A DNA stretch of 64,000 nucleotides from Microbacterium sp. SORGH_AS_1204. GTDB taxonomy: Bacteria; Actinomycetota; Actinomycetes; Actinomycetales; Microbacteriaceae. Below are positions 25,361 to 33,533 of the stretch, piece after piece; position 1 is the stretch's first letter, and each line of letters begins with the position of its first letter. The DNA is taken from NCBI RefSeq assembly GCF_030818935.1, contig NZ_JAUTBD010000001.1:372001-436000 (forward strand). The letters are read 5' to 3'. A program made the translations under genes and the position numbers. The notes under the pieces were generated by a model. That model searched no databases and was not told the DNA's origin. It was given only the letters and a program-made list of their open reading frames with translations.

Positions 25361-26574
25361 GCGTCACCCTCGACGACCTCGGTGCGCGCCTGATCGCCGA
25401 CGAGGGCGCCCACCTGGCGCACAACTATCACCCGCTGCCCGTCGTCGTCTCGCGCGCCGAGGGCGTGTGGGTCACCGACGTCGAGGGCAAGCGCTACCTC
25501 GACCTGCTGTCGGCGTACTCTGCGCTCAACTTCGGGCACGGCCATCCCGCGATCCTCGCCGCCGCCCGCGAGCAGCTCGACCGCCTGACGCTGACGAGCC
25601 GGGCGTACCACAACGACCGTCTCGGTCCTTTCGCCACCGCGCTGTCGCAGCTGTGCGGCAAAGACCTCGTGCTGCCGATGAACACCGGCGCCGAGGCCGT
25701 CGAGACCGGCATAAAGGTCGCGCGTGCGTGGGGCTACCGGACGAAGGGGATCGCCCCGGACGCCGCGACGATCATCGTCGCGAACGGCAACTTCCACGGC
25801 CGCACCATCACGATCGTCGGCTTCAGCGACGACCCCGTGGCCCACGACGACTTCGGTCCCTACGCGCCCGGCTTCGTGCACGTGCCCTACGGCGACGCGG
25901 ATGCCATCGCCGCGGCCATCGACGAGAACACCGCCGCGGTGCTGCTCGAGCCCATCCAGGGCGAGGCCGGGGTCGTCCTGCCGCCCGACGGGTTCCTCCG
26001 CCGCGTGCGCGAGATCTGCACCGAGAACAACGTGCTGTTCATCGCCGACGAGATCCAGTCGGGCCTCGGCCGCGTGGGCGAGACGTTCGCGTGCGACCGC
26101 GAGGGTGTCGTTCCCGACGTCTACCTCCTCGGCAAGGCGCTGGGCGGTGGCATCCTGCCCCTGTCGGCGGTCGTCGCGAACGACGACGTGCTCGGCGTCA
26201 TCCGCGCCGGTGAGCACGGCTCGACGTTCGGCGGCAACCCGTTGGCGGCCGCGGTGGGGCTGCGCGTCGTCGAGATGCTGGCATCCGGAGAATTCCAGAC
26301 CCGCGCCAAGGCGCTCGGCGCCCACCTCGAACCGGCGCTGCGCGCGCTCATCGGCCACGGCGTGACCGGCGTGCGCATCGCGGGCCTGTGGGCCGGCGTC
26401 GACATCGACCCCGCGTACGGCACGGGCCGCGAGATCGCCGAGAAGCTGCTGTCGCGCGGCGTACTGGTCAAAGACACGCACGGTCAGACGATCCGCATCG
26501 CCCCGCCGCTGACGATCCGCGCGACCGAGCTCGACTGGGCCGTCGACCAGCTGAAGCACGTTCTGTCGGCCTGA
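25357..26574 (+). CDS. rocD: Ornithine aminotransferase
   Basis: A 405-residue class III PLP aminotransferase. It transfers the delta-amino group of ornithine to 2-oxoglutarate, giving glutamate-5-semialdehyde/P5C. Motifs include YLDLLSAYSALNFGHGHP, LPMNTGAEAVETGIKVAR, FIADEIQSGLGRVG, the PLP lysine in YLLGKALGGGILP and GEHGSTFGGNPLAAAV. It is translationally coupled to ddaH. The P5C product would need a true P5C dehydrogenase, which the degenerate PutA at 7895 probably cannot provide. Confidence 0.93.
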   Translation: MSVTLDDLGARLIADEGAHLAHNYHPLPVVVSRAEGVWVTDVEGKRYLDLLSAYSALNFGHGHPAILAAAREQLDRLTLTSRAYHNDRLGPFATALSQLCGKDLVLPMNTGAEAVETGIKVARAWGYRTKGIAPDAATIIVANGNFHGRTITIVGFSDDPVAHDDFGPYAPGFVHVPYGDADAIAAAIDENTAAVLLEPIQGEAGVVLPPDGFLRRVREICTENNVLFIADEIQSGLGRVGETFACDREGVVPDVYLLGKALGGGILPLSAVVANDDVLGVIRAGEHGSTFGGNPLAAAVGLRVVEMLASGEFQTRAKALGAHLEPALRALIGHGVTGVRIAGLWAGVDIDPAYGTGREIAEKLLSRGVLVKDTHGQTIRIAPPLTIRATELDWAVDQLKHVLSA

Positions 26575-26601
26575 CGCCCCACGCGCCCCGCGCCCGATCC
26601 G

Positions 26602-26663
26602 CGTGAGGGGTCATTTTCTGTCGCTTCCGAGTGTCCTCGGCGACAGAAAATGACCCCTCGCGC
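26602..26663. repeat. Long palindrome, GTGAGGGGTCA family, copy 1 (terminator-like)
   Basis: A 23-bp stem with one T/C difference (arms begin CGTGAGGGGTCATTTT and end AAAATGACCCCTCGCG) around a 15-base loop, filling the gap between convergent genes. The same outer arms recur at 34729 and 34829 around different inner bases, so it is a repeated element as well as a probable bidirectional terminator. Confidence 0.7.
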
Positions 26664-26667
26664 GTGC

Positions 26668-28206
26668 TCAGGCGACCGTGATCCGCACTTCCGCCCACCC
26701 CGTCGCGCCGTCGGGGGCGGGTGGGGTGCGGGTCTCGGTCTGCATCTCGCCGGCGGTGGAGATCGCGCGGCAGCGGAGCGTGTGCTCGCCGGCCGCCGCC
26801 TGCCAGGGGATGCTCCACTGCACCCACGTGTCGGCCGAGATGGCGGTGGCGAGGGTCGCGGGCTGCCACGGCCCGTCGTCGATCTGCACCTCGACGCCGG
26901 AGACGCCGACGTGCGTCTGCCAGGCGACGCCCGCGATGACCGTGTCGCCCGCCGCGACACGCGCACCGGAGCGTGGCACGTCGATGCGCGACTGCAGCTT
27001 CACCGGGCCGCGCTCCGACCAGCCGCGCGGCGTCCAGTACCCTTCGGCGCGGTCGAAGCGCGTCACCTCGAGCTCGGTCACCCACTTAGTCGCCGAGACG
27101 TAGCCGTAGAGCCCCGGAACGACCATGCGCACCGGGAACCCGTGCTCGATCGGCAGCGGTTCGCCGTTCATGCCGATGGCCAGCAGCGCATCGCGGTCGT
27201 CGGTCAGCGCCTCGAGGGGCGAGGATGCCGTGAACCCGTCGATGGAGTGCGAGAGCACCATGTCGGCCTCGGCGGTGGGGCGTGCCCGCGCGAGGACGTC
27301 GCGCAGCGGCACGCCGAGCCAGCGGGCGGTGCCGACGAGATCGCCGCCGACGCCGTTCGACACGCACACGAGGGTCGCGACCGTCTCCTGCTGCGGCAGG
27401 GCGACGAGGTCGTCCCAGCGCAGCACCACCTCCTGCTCGACGAGGCCGTGGACGCGCAACGACCAGGTCGCGGGGTCGACCTGGGGCACGACGAGGGCGG
27501 TGTCGATGCGGTAGAAGTCGGCGGCGGGCGTGATCACGGGGGAGAGGCCGTCGATGCCGAGCTCCGCGCTCGCCGGCACGTCGGCCGTGGTCGACGGGGT
27601 CGGCAGGCGCAGTGCCGCTCGGACGGCGCTCACCGCGCGCGCACCGCCGCTCAGGGCGACCGACCCCAGCGCCGCCAGCGCGCCCGCCATCACCGCGACA
27701 CCCGAGAGCGCGAGCACGCCGCGTCGGGTGAGCCCGGTGTCGGCGGGCGCGAGCGTCGAGGGCCGGCGGAGGCGGCGCAGCAGCAGGGCGGTCACGGTCG
27801 CCGCGACGCCGCCCGCGACGATCGACGGCAGGGGCGAGAGCGTGCCCGCGTCGGCGCGGGTCATCGCGACGACGGCTCCGACGACTCCGAGCCCGACGAG
27901 CACGACCCGGCCCCACGGCGGGCGGCGCCACTCCAGCAACCCGGCCAGACCCGCCACCACGAGCAGCAGCACGGCGATGCCGACGAGCAGCGCCGCCTTG
28001 TCGCCCGTGCCGAAGAGGCTGATGGCGAGGTTCTTCGCCCACGCCGGCGCGATGTCGATCATGCCGCCGCCGATGACGGCGAAAGGGCTGGCCGAGGGCG
28101 CGACGACCGCCGCGACGAGCTCGCCGAGCCCCGCGCCGAGCACGGTCGCCCCGATGGCGGCGGCGGAGGCGGGGATGCCGCGGAAGGAAGACGTCGTGCG
28201 GGTCAC
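26668..28206 (-). CDS. Membrane-anchored molybdopterin-dependent oxidoreductase (sulfite oxidase family)
   Basis: A 512-residue protein, GTG start with a TAGGCT box 6 bases upstream and no ribosome site (leaderless). The first 185 residues carry about five membrane helices (for instance KAALLVGIAVLLLVVAGLAG). The rest is a YedY/sulfite-oxidase molybdopterin domain with the candidate Mo-ligand Cys in TLVCVSNGVGGDLVG, SHSIDGFTASSPLE and GYWTPRGWSERGPVK, then an Ig-like dimerisation domain (VEVQIDDGPWQ). It probably works on the outer face of the membrane in electron transfer. The substrate is unknown; methionine-sulfoxide or sulfite-type chemistry is possible. Confidence 0.85.
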   Translation of the reverse strand: MTRTTSSFRGIPASAAAIGATVLGAGLGELVAAVVAPSASPFAVIGGGMIDIAPAWAKNLAISLFGTGDKAALLVGIAVLLLVVAGLAGLLEWRRPPWGRVVLVGLGVVGAVVAMTRADAGTLSPLPSIVAGGVAATVTALLLRRLRRPSTLAPADTGLTRRGVLALSGVAVMAGALAALGSVALSGGARAVSAVRAALRLPTPSTTADVPASAELGIDGLSPVITPAADFYRIDTALVVPQVDPATWSLRVHGLVEQEVVLRWDDLVALPQQETVATLVCVSNGVGGDLVGTARWLGVPLRDVLARARPTAEADMVLSHSIDGFTASSPLEALTDDRDALLAIGMNGEPLPIEHGFPVRMVVPGLYGYVSATKWVTELEVTRFDRAEGYWTPRGWSERGPVKLQSRIDVPRSGARVAAGDTVIAGVAWQTHVGVSGVEVQIDDGPWQPATLATAISADTWVQWSIPWQAAAGEHTLRCRAISTAGEMQTETRTPPAPDGATGWAEVRITVA

Positions 28207-28212
28207 GAACGG

Positions 28213-28218
28213 AGCCTA
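28213..28218 (-). promoter_or_regulatory. -10 box (TAGGCT) for a leaderless transcript
   Basis: On the minus strand TAGGCT is followed by 6 bases and the GTG start at 28206. The arrangement is the same as at 28911, 36275, 45173 and 58104. Confidence 0.5.
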
Positions 28219-28289
28219 TGGATGCCGGTGCCCACCGACGCCGTCCGCGCCGGGTTTCACAGCCAACCGGAATCTCGCGCGCCGGTGAC

Positions 28290-28607
28290 TCAGGCGTCGC
28301 GGCGGAGCGCCCAGAACGCCGGTTCGCGGCGCTCGTGCGCGTACGCGAGGATCACGACACCCGCCGGCTCGACGGCGTAGACGATCCGGCACGGGAACCC
28401 GTGCATGGCCTTGCTCCGGACGATCGTCCCGTCGCCGAGAGTTCGGGCAGGCGGCGACGCATCGGGCCACTCAGCGATATCGTGGCGGGCCTGCTCCGCC
28501 CGGTCCAGGAGCAACGCGCCGAGTCCCGTCCGCTCCTGTTCGTACCAATGAACGGCGGCGTCGAGTTCTGCGGCGGCCTCCGGATGCTCGCGCTGACGAG
28601 CCGTCAC
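28290..28607 (-). CDS. RelE/ParE-family toxin
   Basis: A 105-residue protein with RelE/ParE fold features: N-terminal ELDAAVHWYEQERTGLG helices, then HGFPCRIVYAVEPAGVVILAYAHERREPAFW as strands ending in the conserved Arg-rich tail. ParE types poison gyrase and RelE types cut mRNA on ribosomes; which applies is not decided by sequence. GTG start overlapping the antitoxin stop (GTGA) means it is made only after the antitoxin. Confidence 0.8.
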   Translation of the reverse strand: MTARQREHPEAAAELDAAVHWYEQERTGLGALLLDRAEQARHDIAEWPDASPPARTLGDGTIVRSKAMHGFPCRIVYAVEPAGVVILAYAHERREPAFWALRRDA

Positions 28608-28840
28608 TCGGCGAGCGAGGCGCGGAGGCGCGCGTAATGCGCGTCGGCGTCGATGGTCCCCGATGATCCGTCGCGCGCGGTGTCGAGGCGACGGGCCGCC
28701 TCTGTGAGCCAGGGCTCCCCGACGTCGTCGGACTCGGATGACGGGTGGAGACTCTGCAGGAGGGCGTTCGCGACGACCGCACGTTGATCGGGGTCGAGCG
28801 CGAGTGCGTCCCTGATGAGGGTGAGGGTCTCAGGCGCCAT
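28604..28840 (-). CDS. Antitoxin, addiction-module component family
   Basis: A 78-residue acidic protein (DALALDPDQRAVVANALLQSL, then DVGEPWLTEAARRLD) resembling the putative addiction module component family (TIGR02574) that pairs with ParE toxins. It comes first and overlaps the toxin by 4 bases. On the minus strand TACACT (28848-28853) lies 7 bases before the ATG, a likely leaderless promoter. An in-frame upstream ATG (MNRRTLGH) is less likely. Confidence 0.75.
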   Translation of the reverse strand: MAPETLTLIRDALALDPDQRAVVANALLQSLHPSSESDDVGEPWLTEAARRLDTARDGSSGTIDADAHYARLRASLAE

Positions 28841-28910
28841 GTGGCCGAGTGTACGTCGATTCATACCGCAGGCACAGAAGCTCTCCACAGCGGCATCCCG
28901 CCCACGCGAG

Positions 28911-28916
28911 TAGCGT
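28911..28916 (+). promoter_or_regulatory. -10 box (TAGCGT) for a leaderless transcript
   Basis: TAGCGT is followed by 6 bases and the ATG at 28923, with no ribosome site between. Confidence 0.5.
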
Positions 28917-28922
28917 GCTGGC

Positions 28923-30092
28923 ATGCGCGAGACCCCGCGGTCGATCCGCCGCCCCGCCGGGGGAGGTGCGCCGGCGTTCGACCTGACGTACGTGCGCACC
29001 GGGCCGCGCGGTGGGACGCCCGTCGTCGTGATCCCGGGCGGCCCCGGGCTCGCCTCCCTCCTGCCCTATCGCGGCCTGCGGCGGTGGGCGGCGCGGGGTG
29101 GCCTCGACCTCGTGATGGTCGAGCACCGCGGGGTGGGGCGGTCGCGCACCGACCTCGACGGCCGTCCCCTGCCCTCCGAGGCGATGCGGATCGCGTCGGT
29201 GCTCGACGACCTCGTCGCGGTGCTGGATGCCGAGGGCATCGACCGGGCGGTGGTCGTCGGCTCGTCGTACGGCAGTTATCTGGCGATGGCGTTCGGGGCG
29301 CGGCATCCGGAGCGCGTGGCATCCATGCTGCTCGATTCGGCCCTGCAGTCCACGCGCGACGTCGGCCTCGAGCGGGCGCGCCTTCGCGAGTTGTTCTGGG
29401 ATGCCGACGACGAGATGGCCCGCGGCGTGAAGCGTCTCATGGCCGCCGGTGTCGCCCCACGGGTCGTGCTCGACATCGTGCGCGCGGCGTACGAGCTGGG
29501 CGGCTGTGACCTCGCTCTGCCGCTGCTGCGCCACCGGCCCGGATTGGCGTGGCGAGTCCTCGGTGCATACGCCACCCGTGATGGCGGGCTGCCGCGCATC
29601 CCCGGCGTCTACGAGTTCGACCTCGTCGGCGCCATCGCGTTCCGCGAGCTCGGCTACGCCGGCACCCCCGACGGGCACCCGCTCGATCCGGCGCTGACCT
29701 ACCTTCCGCTCGCGCACCTGTTCCCCGCTTTCGTCGGTGAGTCCGTCGATCTCGTCGGGGCGGTGCGCTCGTTCGATTTCCCGCTCGTGGTGCTCTCGGG
29801 CGACCGCGACCTGCGTACCCCGCCCGCGATCGCCGAGCGGGTGGCGGCGTCGGCCCCGGATGCCACCCTCGTGCGCATCCGCAACGGACACAGCGCCCTC
29901 GACACGCACCCGCTGGCGCTGCTGAACGCGACGCGGCGGCTGGTGCGGGGGCAGCAGGCGAGGCTGCCCGGCGACGAGGCCGCCCTCGACCGCCTGCCGC
30001 GCAAAGGGGCGTCGGCGTCGTTCCCCCGGTTGCTGCTCGCCGTCGCCCACCTCGACGCGCTGCTGCACGGCCGCGTGCGGTCGCGTCGCTGA
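28923..30092 (+). CDS. Alpha/beta hydrolase, proline iminopeptidase-like
   Basis: A 389-residue cytoplasmic hydrolase. The oxyanion segment is VVVIPGGPGLASLLPY, the HGG-like VMVEHRGVGRSRTD follows, the nucleophile serine is in VVVGSSYGSYLAMAFG, the acid Asp is probably in LVVLSGDRDLRTPP and the His in IRNGHSALDTHP. The GGPG motif is that of the S33 peptidase group (prolyl aminopeptidase/tripeptidyl peptidase), but those families include esterases, so the substrate stays open. It is a single gene with its own leaderless promoter. Confidence 0.8.
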   Translation: MRETPRSIRRPAGGGAPAFDLTYVRTGPRGGTPVVVIPGGPGLASLLPYRGLRRWAARGGLDLVMVEHRGVGRSRTDLDGRPLPSEAMRIASVLDDLVAVLDAEGIDRAVVVGSSYGSYLAMAFGARHPERVASMLLDSALQSTRDVGLERARLRELFWDADDEMARGVKRLMAAGVAPRVVLDIVRAAYELGGCDLALPLLRHRPGLAWRVLGAYATRDGGLPRIPGVYEFDLVGAIAFRELGYAGTPDGHPLDPALTYLPLAHLFPAFVGESVDLVGAVRSFDFPLVVLSGDRDLRTPPAIAERVAASAPDATLVRIRNGHSALDTHPLALLNATRRLVRGQQARLPGDEAALDRLPRKGASASFPRLLLAVAHLDALLHGRVRSRR

Positions 30093-30182
30093 CCGAGCCG
30101 CGCCCTTGCCCGGCACTGCCGGGATCGGGCCGCGATGTCAACGATCTAGACGGAATCCGCAACGATTCCTTCACTGACGTGC

Positions 30183-31229
30183 GTGACCGACGGTGACCAT
30201 CCCGCCTTCCCCCTGCTCATCTCCGACCCGACCCCCGGCCTCGACGACGTTCGTGGCGCCCTGCGCCGAGCGGATGCTGTGCCTGCCTTCGGCAGCGACG
30301 TCGCCGCCACGCTCGCGTGGGCCACTGCCGTCGCCCCGCCGGCCTCGGTCGCGGCGACGTGGGAACTGCTCGCGTCGGTCGCCGCCCGCGACGTCGCCGC
30401 CGCGCGCGTGCTCGAGCCGCACCTCGACGCCCTCGCGATCCTCGACGAGGCCGCGGCGGCCGGTTTCGCGATCGACGTCGACACGGCTGGTTCGTGGGGC
30501 GTGTTCGCCGCCGAAGGCGCGGGCCTGCGGCTGGAGGCACGACAGGATGCCGACGGCTGGACGCTCCGCGGCACGAAGCCCTGGTGTTCTCTCGCCGCCG
30601 ACCTCGATCACGCGCTCGTCACCGCCTGGATCGACGACGAGCGCCGACAGCTCTTCGCGCTCGACCTTCGCGACCCGGCCGTCACCGCACGCTCCGGTCC
30701 CTGGTACGCGCGGGGTCTCGATCGCGTCGTCAGCGCGCCGATCGACGTCGACGGGGCTCGGGCCGTTCCGGTGGGGGATGCCGGGTGGTACCTGCGTCGG
30801 CCCGGCTTCGCGCACGGCGGGGTCGGGGTCGCGGCGTGCTGGTGGGGCGCGGCGACGCCCCTGCGCACCGCGCTCGCCGCCGCGGCGGGCGGGGAACACG
30901 CCGACCAGCTCTCGCGCGTACACCTCGGCCGGGCCGACACGGCGCTCTGGGCCGCGCGCGCCGTCCTCGTCGAGACCGCGGCGGTGTTCGACGCCGGGGG
31001 CTCGGCATCCGAAGGTCTGCGGGCCGCACGCGCGCGTGCGGTCGTCGCCGACGCGGTCGAGACGACGATCGCCGAAGCCGCGCACGCGCTCGGGCCGCTG
31101 CCGCTCGTCGCCGACGAGGCGCACGCCCGGCGCGTCGCCGACCTGCAGGTCTACGTCCGCCAGCACCACGCGGAGCGCGATCTCACGAAGATCGGCGGCG
31201 ACGTGGCAGGGGGTGACGGCGCATGGTGA
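30183..31229 (+). CDS. Acyl-CoA dehydrogenase-like flavoprotein, first gene of a PIG-L/GT2 operon
   Basis: A 348-residue protein related to acyl-CoA dehydrogenases (middle beta domain GWTLRGTKPWCSLAADLDHALVT broken across a strand pair; C-terminal helices with HAERDLTKIGG). It is shorter than the usual 380-400 residues and lacks the clear N-terminal helical bundle of chain-elongation enzymes. No catalytic glutamate could be assigned. GTG start at 30183; 7-base overlap with the following PIG-L/methyltransferase gene. In this three-gene set it may oxidise a carrier-bound or lipid substrate, which is inference. Confidence 0.7.
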   Translation: MTDGDHPAFPLLISDPTPGLDDVRGALRRADAVPAFGSDVAATLAWATAVAPPASVAATWELLASVAARDVAAARVLEPHLDALAILDEAAAAGFAIDVDTAGSWGVFAAEGAGLRLEARQDADGWTLRGTKPWCSLAADLDHALVTAWIDDERRQLFALDLRDPAVTARSGPWYARGLDRVVSAPIDVDGARAVPVGDAGWYLRRPGFAHGGVGVAACWWGAATPLRTALAAAAGGEHADQLSRVHLGRADTALWAARAVLVETAAVFDAGGSASEGLRAARARAVVADAVETTIAEAAHALGPLPLVADEAHARRVADLQVYVRQHHAERDLTKIGGDVAGGDGAW

Positions 31230-32731
31230 GTTTCGACCACCGCGAGCCGGGCACCGACGAGGGATCCTGGACCGCCGCCCTGCGCCGCGACCTTCCCGCG
31301 CTCGACCTCGACGTCGACCGGCTCCTCGTCGTCGCGGCGCACCCCGACGACGAGACGCTCGGCGCGGCGGGGCTCCTCGCCACGGCCGCTGCCCGTGGCA
31401 TCCCGGTCGACCTGCTGGTCGCAACCGACGGTGAGAGATCGCATCCCGACTCGCCCACGCACACGCCCGCGACGCTCGCGCTGCTGCGCCGCCGGGAGCT
31501 TCACGCCGCGATGGGCCAACTCGGGCTGAGCGCCGCCCCGGTCTTCCTCGGCCTGCCTGACGGGGGGACCGACGAGCACCGCGACGCCATCGCCGCGGCC
31601 GTGACGCACGCTCTCGACCGCGCCGGTTCCGACCGCGTGCTCGTGCTGTCGCCCTGGCGCGGCGACGGACACCGCGATCACCGCGTCGTCGGCGAGATCG
31701 TCGAGGAGGTGTGCGCGGCCCGCGGGGTGCGCTCGCGCGCGTTCCCGATCTGGCTCTGGCATTGGGGCACCTCCGACGATGTGCCGTGGGATCGCGCCGA
31801 GCGTCTCGCGCTCGACCCGAGCGTTCAGGATGCCAAGACCCGCGCCCTCGACGCGCACGCGAGTCAGCTGCGACCGCTGTCGCCGGCGCCGGGCGACGAG
31901 GCGATGGTGCACGTTCGCATGCGCGCGCACTTCGAGAGGGATGCCGAGGTGTTCTTCGCGCCGGAGGGAGTCGGGGCGAGCGCCGGCGCCGAGGTGCGGG
32001 ATGCCGAGGGCTCTTCCGTGCCGCAGGGCGCGGGCGCGACGCCGGCGCCGACCGCGAGGATGGCGGAGGGCGCCGGCGCGAGCGTGGTCGTGCCGCGGGA
32101 AAGCGCGGACGCGGCGGGGCCGTCGGCATCCGTCGGCCAGGCCTACTTCGACGACATGTACGCCCGGCACGACGACCCGTGGGGCTTCGATTCGCGCTGG
32201 TACGAAGAGCGCAAGCGCGCCGTGCTCCTCGCCGCCCTGCCCTGGCGCCACTACCGCGCGACGTTCGAGGCCGGATGCTCGACGGGTGCGCTCACGGCGC
32301 AGCTCGCGAACCGCAGCGACAGGGTGCTCGCCGTCGACCTCGCCGAGGCCGCGCTGGAGCGCGCACGCCTCCGGCTGGGCGACCGCTCGACCGTCGAGCT
32401 GCGCCGGGCGACCCTTCCCGACGACTGGCCCGAGGGCGCCTTCGACCTCGTCGTGCTGTCGGAGGTCGCCTACTACTGGGCCGGGGCCGACCTCGATCGC
32501 GGGCTCGCCGCCGCCGTCGCCTCGCTCACCCTCGACGGTCACCTCGTCGCCTGCCACTGGCGGCATCCGGTCGCGGAGTATCCGCGCAGTGGCGACGAGG
32601 TGCACGATGCGCTCGCCGCACGCCGCGACCTCGTGCGTCTCGTGCGGCACGAAGAGGAGGACTTCGTGCTCGAGGTCTTCGCGCACCCGGGCGCGCGGTC
32701 GGTCGCGGCCGAGGCCGGGCTCGTCTCGTGA
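31223..32731 (+). CDS. Bifunctional PIG-L deacetylase / class I SAM methyltransferase
   Basis: A 502-residue fusion. Residues about 30-230 are a PIG-L (LmbE) zinc N-deacetylase: LLVVAAHPDDETLGAAG and SPWRGDGHRDHRVVG carry the zinc ligands. A linker of about 70 low-complexity residues (GAGATPAPTARMAEGAGAS) joins a NodS-like methyltransferase, residues about 310-500, with motif I TFEAGCSTGALTAQLA, VLAVDLAEAAL and LVVLSEVAYYW. It would deacetylate an N-acetylated sugar and methylate the product or a neighbour. It overlaps the upstream dehydrogenase by 7 bases and the GT2 gene by 4 (GTGA), so the three products are probably made in fixed ratio. Confidence 0.85.
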   Translation: MVSFDHREPGTDEGSWTAALRRDLPALDLDVDRLLVVAAHPDDETLGAAGLLATAAARGIPVDLLVATDGERSHPDSPTHTPATLALLRRRELHAAMGQLGLSAAPVFLGLPDGGTDEHRDAIAAAVTHALDRAGSDRVLVLSPWRGDGHRDHRVVGEIVEEVCAARGVRSRAFPIWLWHWGTSDDVPWDRAERLALDPSVQDAKTRALDAHASQLRPLSPAPGDEAMVHVRMRAHFERDAEVFFAPEGVGASAGAEVRDAEGSSVPQGAGATPAPTARMAEGAGASVVVPRESADAAGPSASVGQAYFDDMYARHDDPWGFDSRWYEERKRAVLLAALPWRHYRATFEAGCSTGALTAQLANRSDRVLAVDLAEAALERARLRLGDRSTVELRRATLPDDWPEGAFDLVVLSEVAYYWAGADLDRGLAAAVASLTLDGHLVACHWRHPVAEYPRSGDEVHDALAARRDLVRLVRHEEEDFVLEVFAHPGARSVAAEAGLVS

Positions 32732-33447
32732 GGGCGGTGGCCGTCGTCATCCCGGCGCACGACGAAGAGGCCTTGATCGGGCGGTGCCTGGCATCCGTCG
32801 TCCGCGCGGTGGCGACGGCGCGCCAGCGGCACCCCGACCTGGTGGCGACGGTCGTCGTGGTGCTGGATGCCTGCACCGACACCACGGCCCCGCAGGTCGC
32901 GCGCTGGCCGGTCGAGTCGGTGACGATCGCCGCTCGCCGCGTCGGCACCGCCCGTCGCATCGGGGTCACGCACGCGCTGTCCCTGAGCGACGTCGACCCG
33001 CGGCAGACGTGGATCGCGATGACGGATGCCGACACCGTGGTGCCCCCCGACTGGATCACGCACCAGCTCGACCTCGCCGACGCGGGGGTCGACCTCGTGC
33101 TCGGCACCGTCCGCCCCGACTTCGCCGACCTCAGCGCCCGACACGCGGCCTACTGGCTCGCGACCCATCACCGCGGCCGACCGCCCGGGAACGTGCACGG
33201 CGCGAATCTCGGGGTGCGGGCGAGCACGTACACCGAGGCAGGCGGCATCCCGGATCTCGTCGAGCACGAGGACGTCGCGCTCGTGCGCGCGGTGCGGGCT
33301 CTCGGCGCGCGCGAGCGGGCGAGCGACGAGCACGAGGTCGAGACGTCGGGCCGCCTCACGGGGCGCACGCCGGCCGGGTACGCCGCCTCCCTCGCGCGCG
33401 TGCACGCCTGGATCGACGCACCGCCGCTGGCGGCCCCGGGCGCCTGA
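32728..33447 (+). CDS. Glycosyltransferase family 2
   Basis: A 239-residue GT-A fold enzyme with AVVIPAHDEEALIGRCL at the N-terminus, the VVVLDACTDTTA loop, the metal-binding MTDADTVVPPDW (DxD) and a GANLGVRAS acceptor segment with VEHEDVALVRAV as catalytic region. No membrane helix. It ends the operon begun at 30183 and probably attaches a sugar that the PIG-L domain then deacetylates, or the reverse. The product is unknown. Confidence 0.85.
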   Translation: MRAVAVVIPAHDEEALIGRCLASVVRAVATARQRHPDLVATVVVVLDACTDTTAPQVARWPVESVTIAARRVGTARRIGVTHALSLSDVDPRQTWIAMTDADTVVPPDWITHQLDLADAGVDLVLGTVRPDFADLSARHAAYWLATHHRGRPPGNVHGANLGVRASTYTEAGGIPDLVEHEDVALVRAVRALGARERASDEHEVETSGRLTGRTPAGYAASLARVHAWIDAPPLAAPGA

Positions 33448-33533
33448 CGCATGGCCGGGGGGCTCGTCAACCACCCCGGCCGCGCACGCGCGCCGGGCGC
33501 AGACTGGCAGACCCCGGAACGAGAGGCACGACC

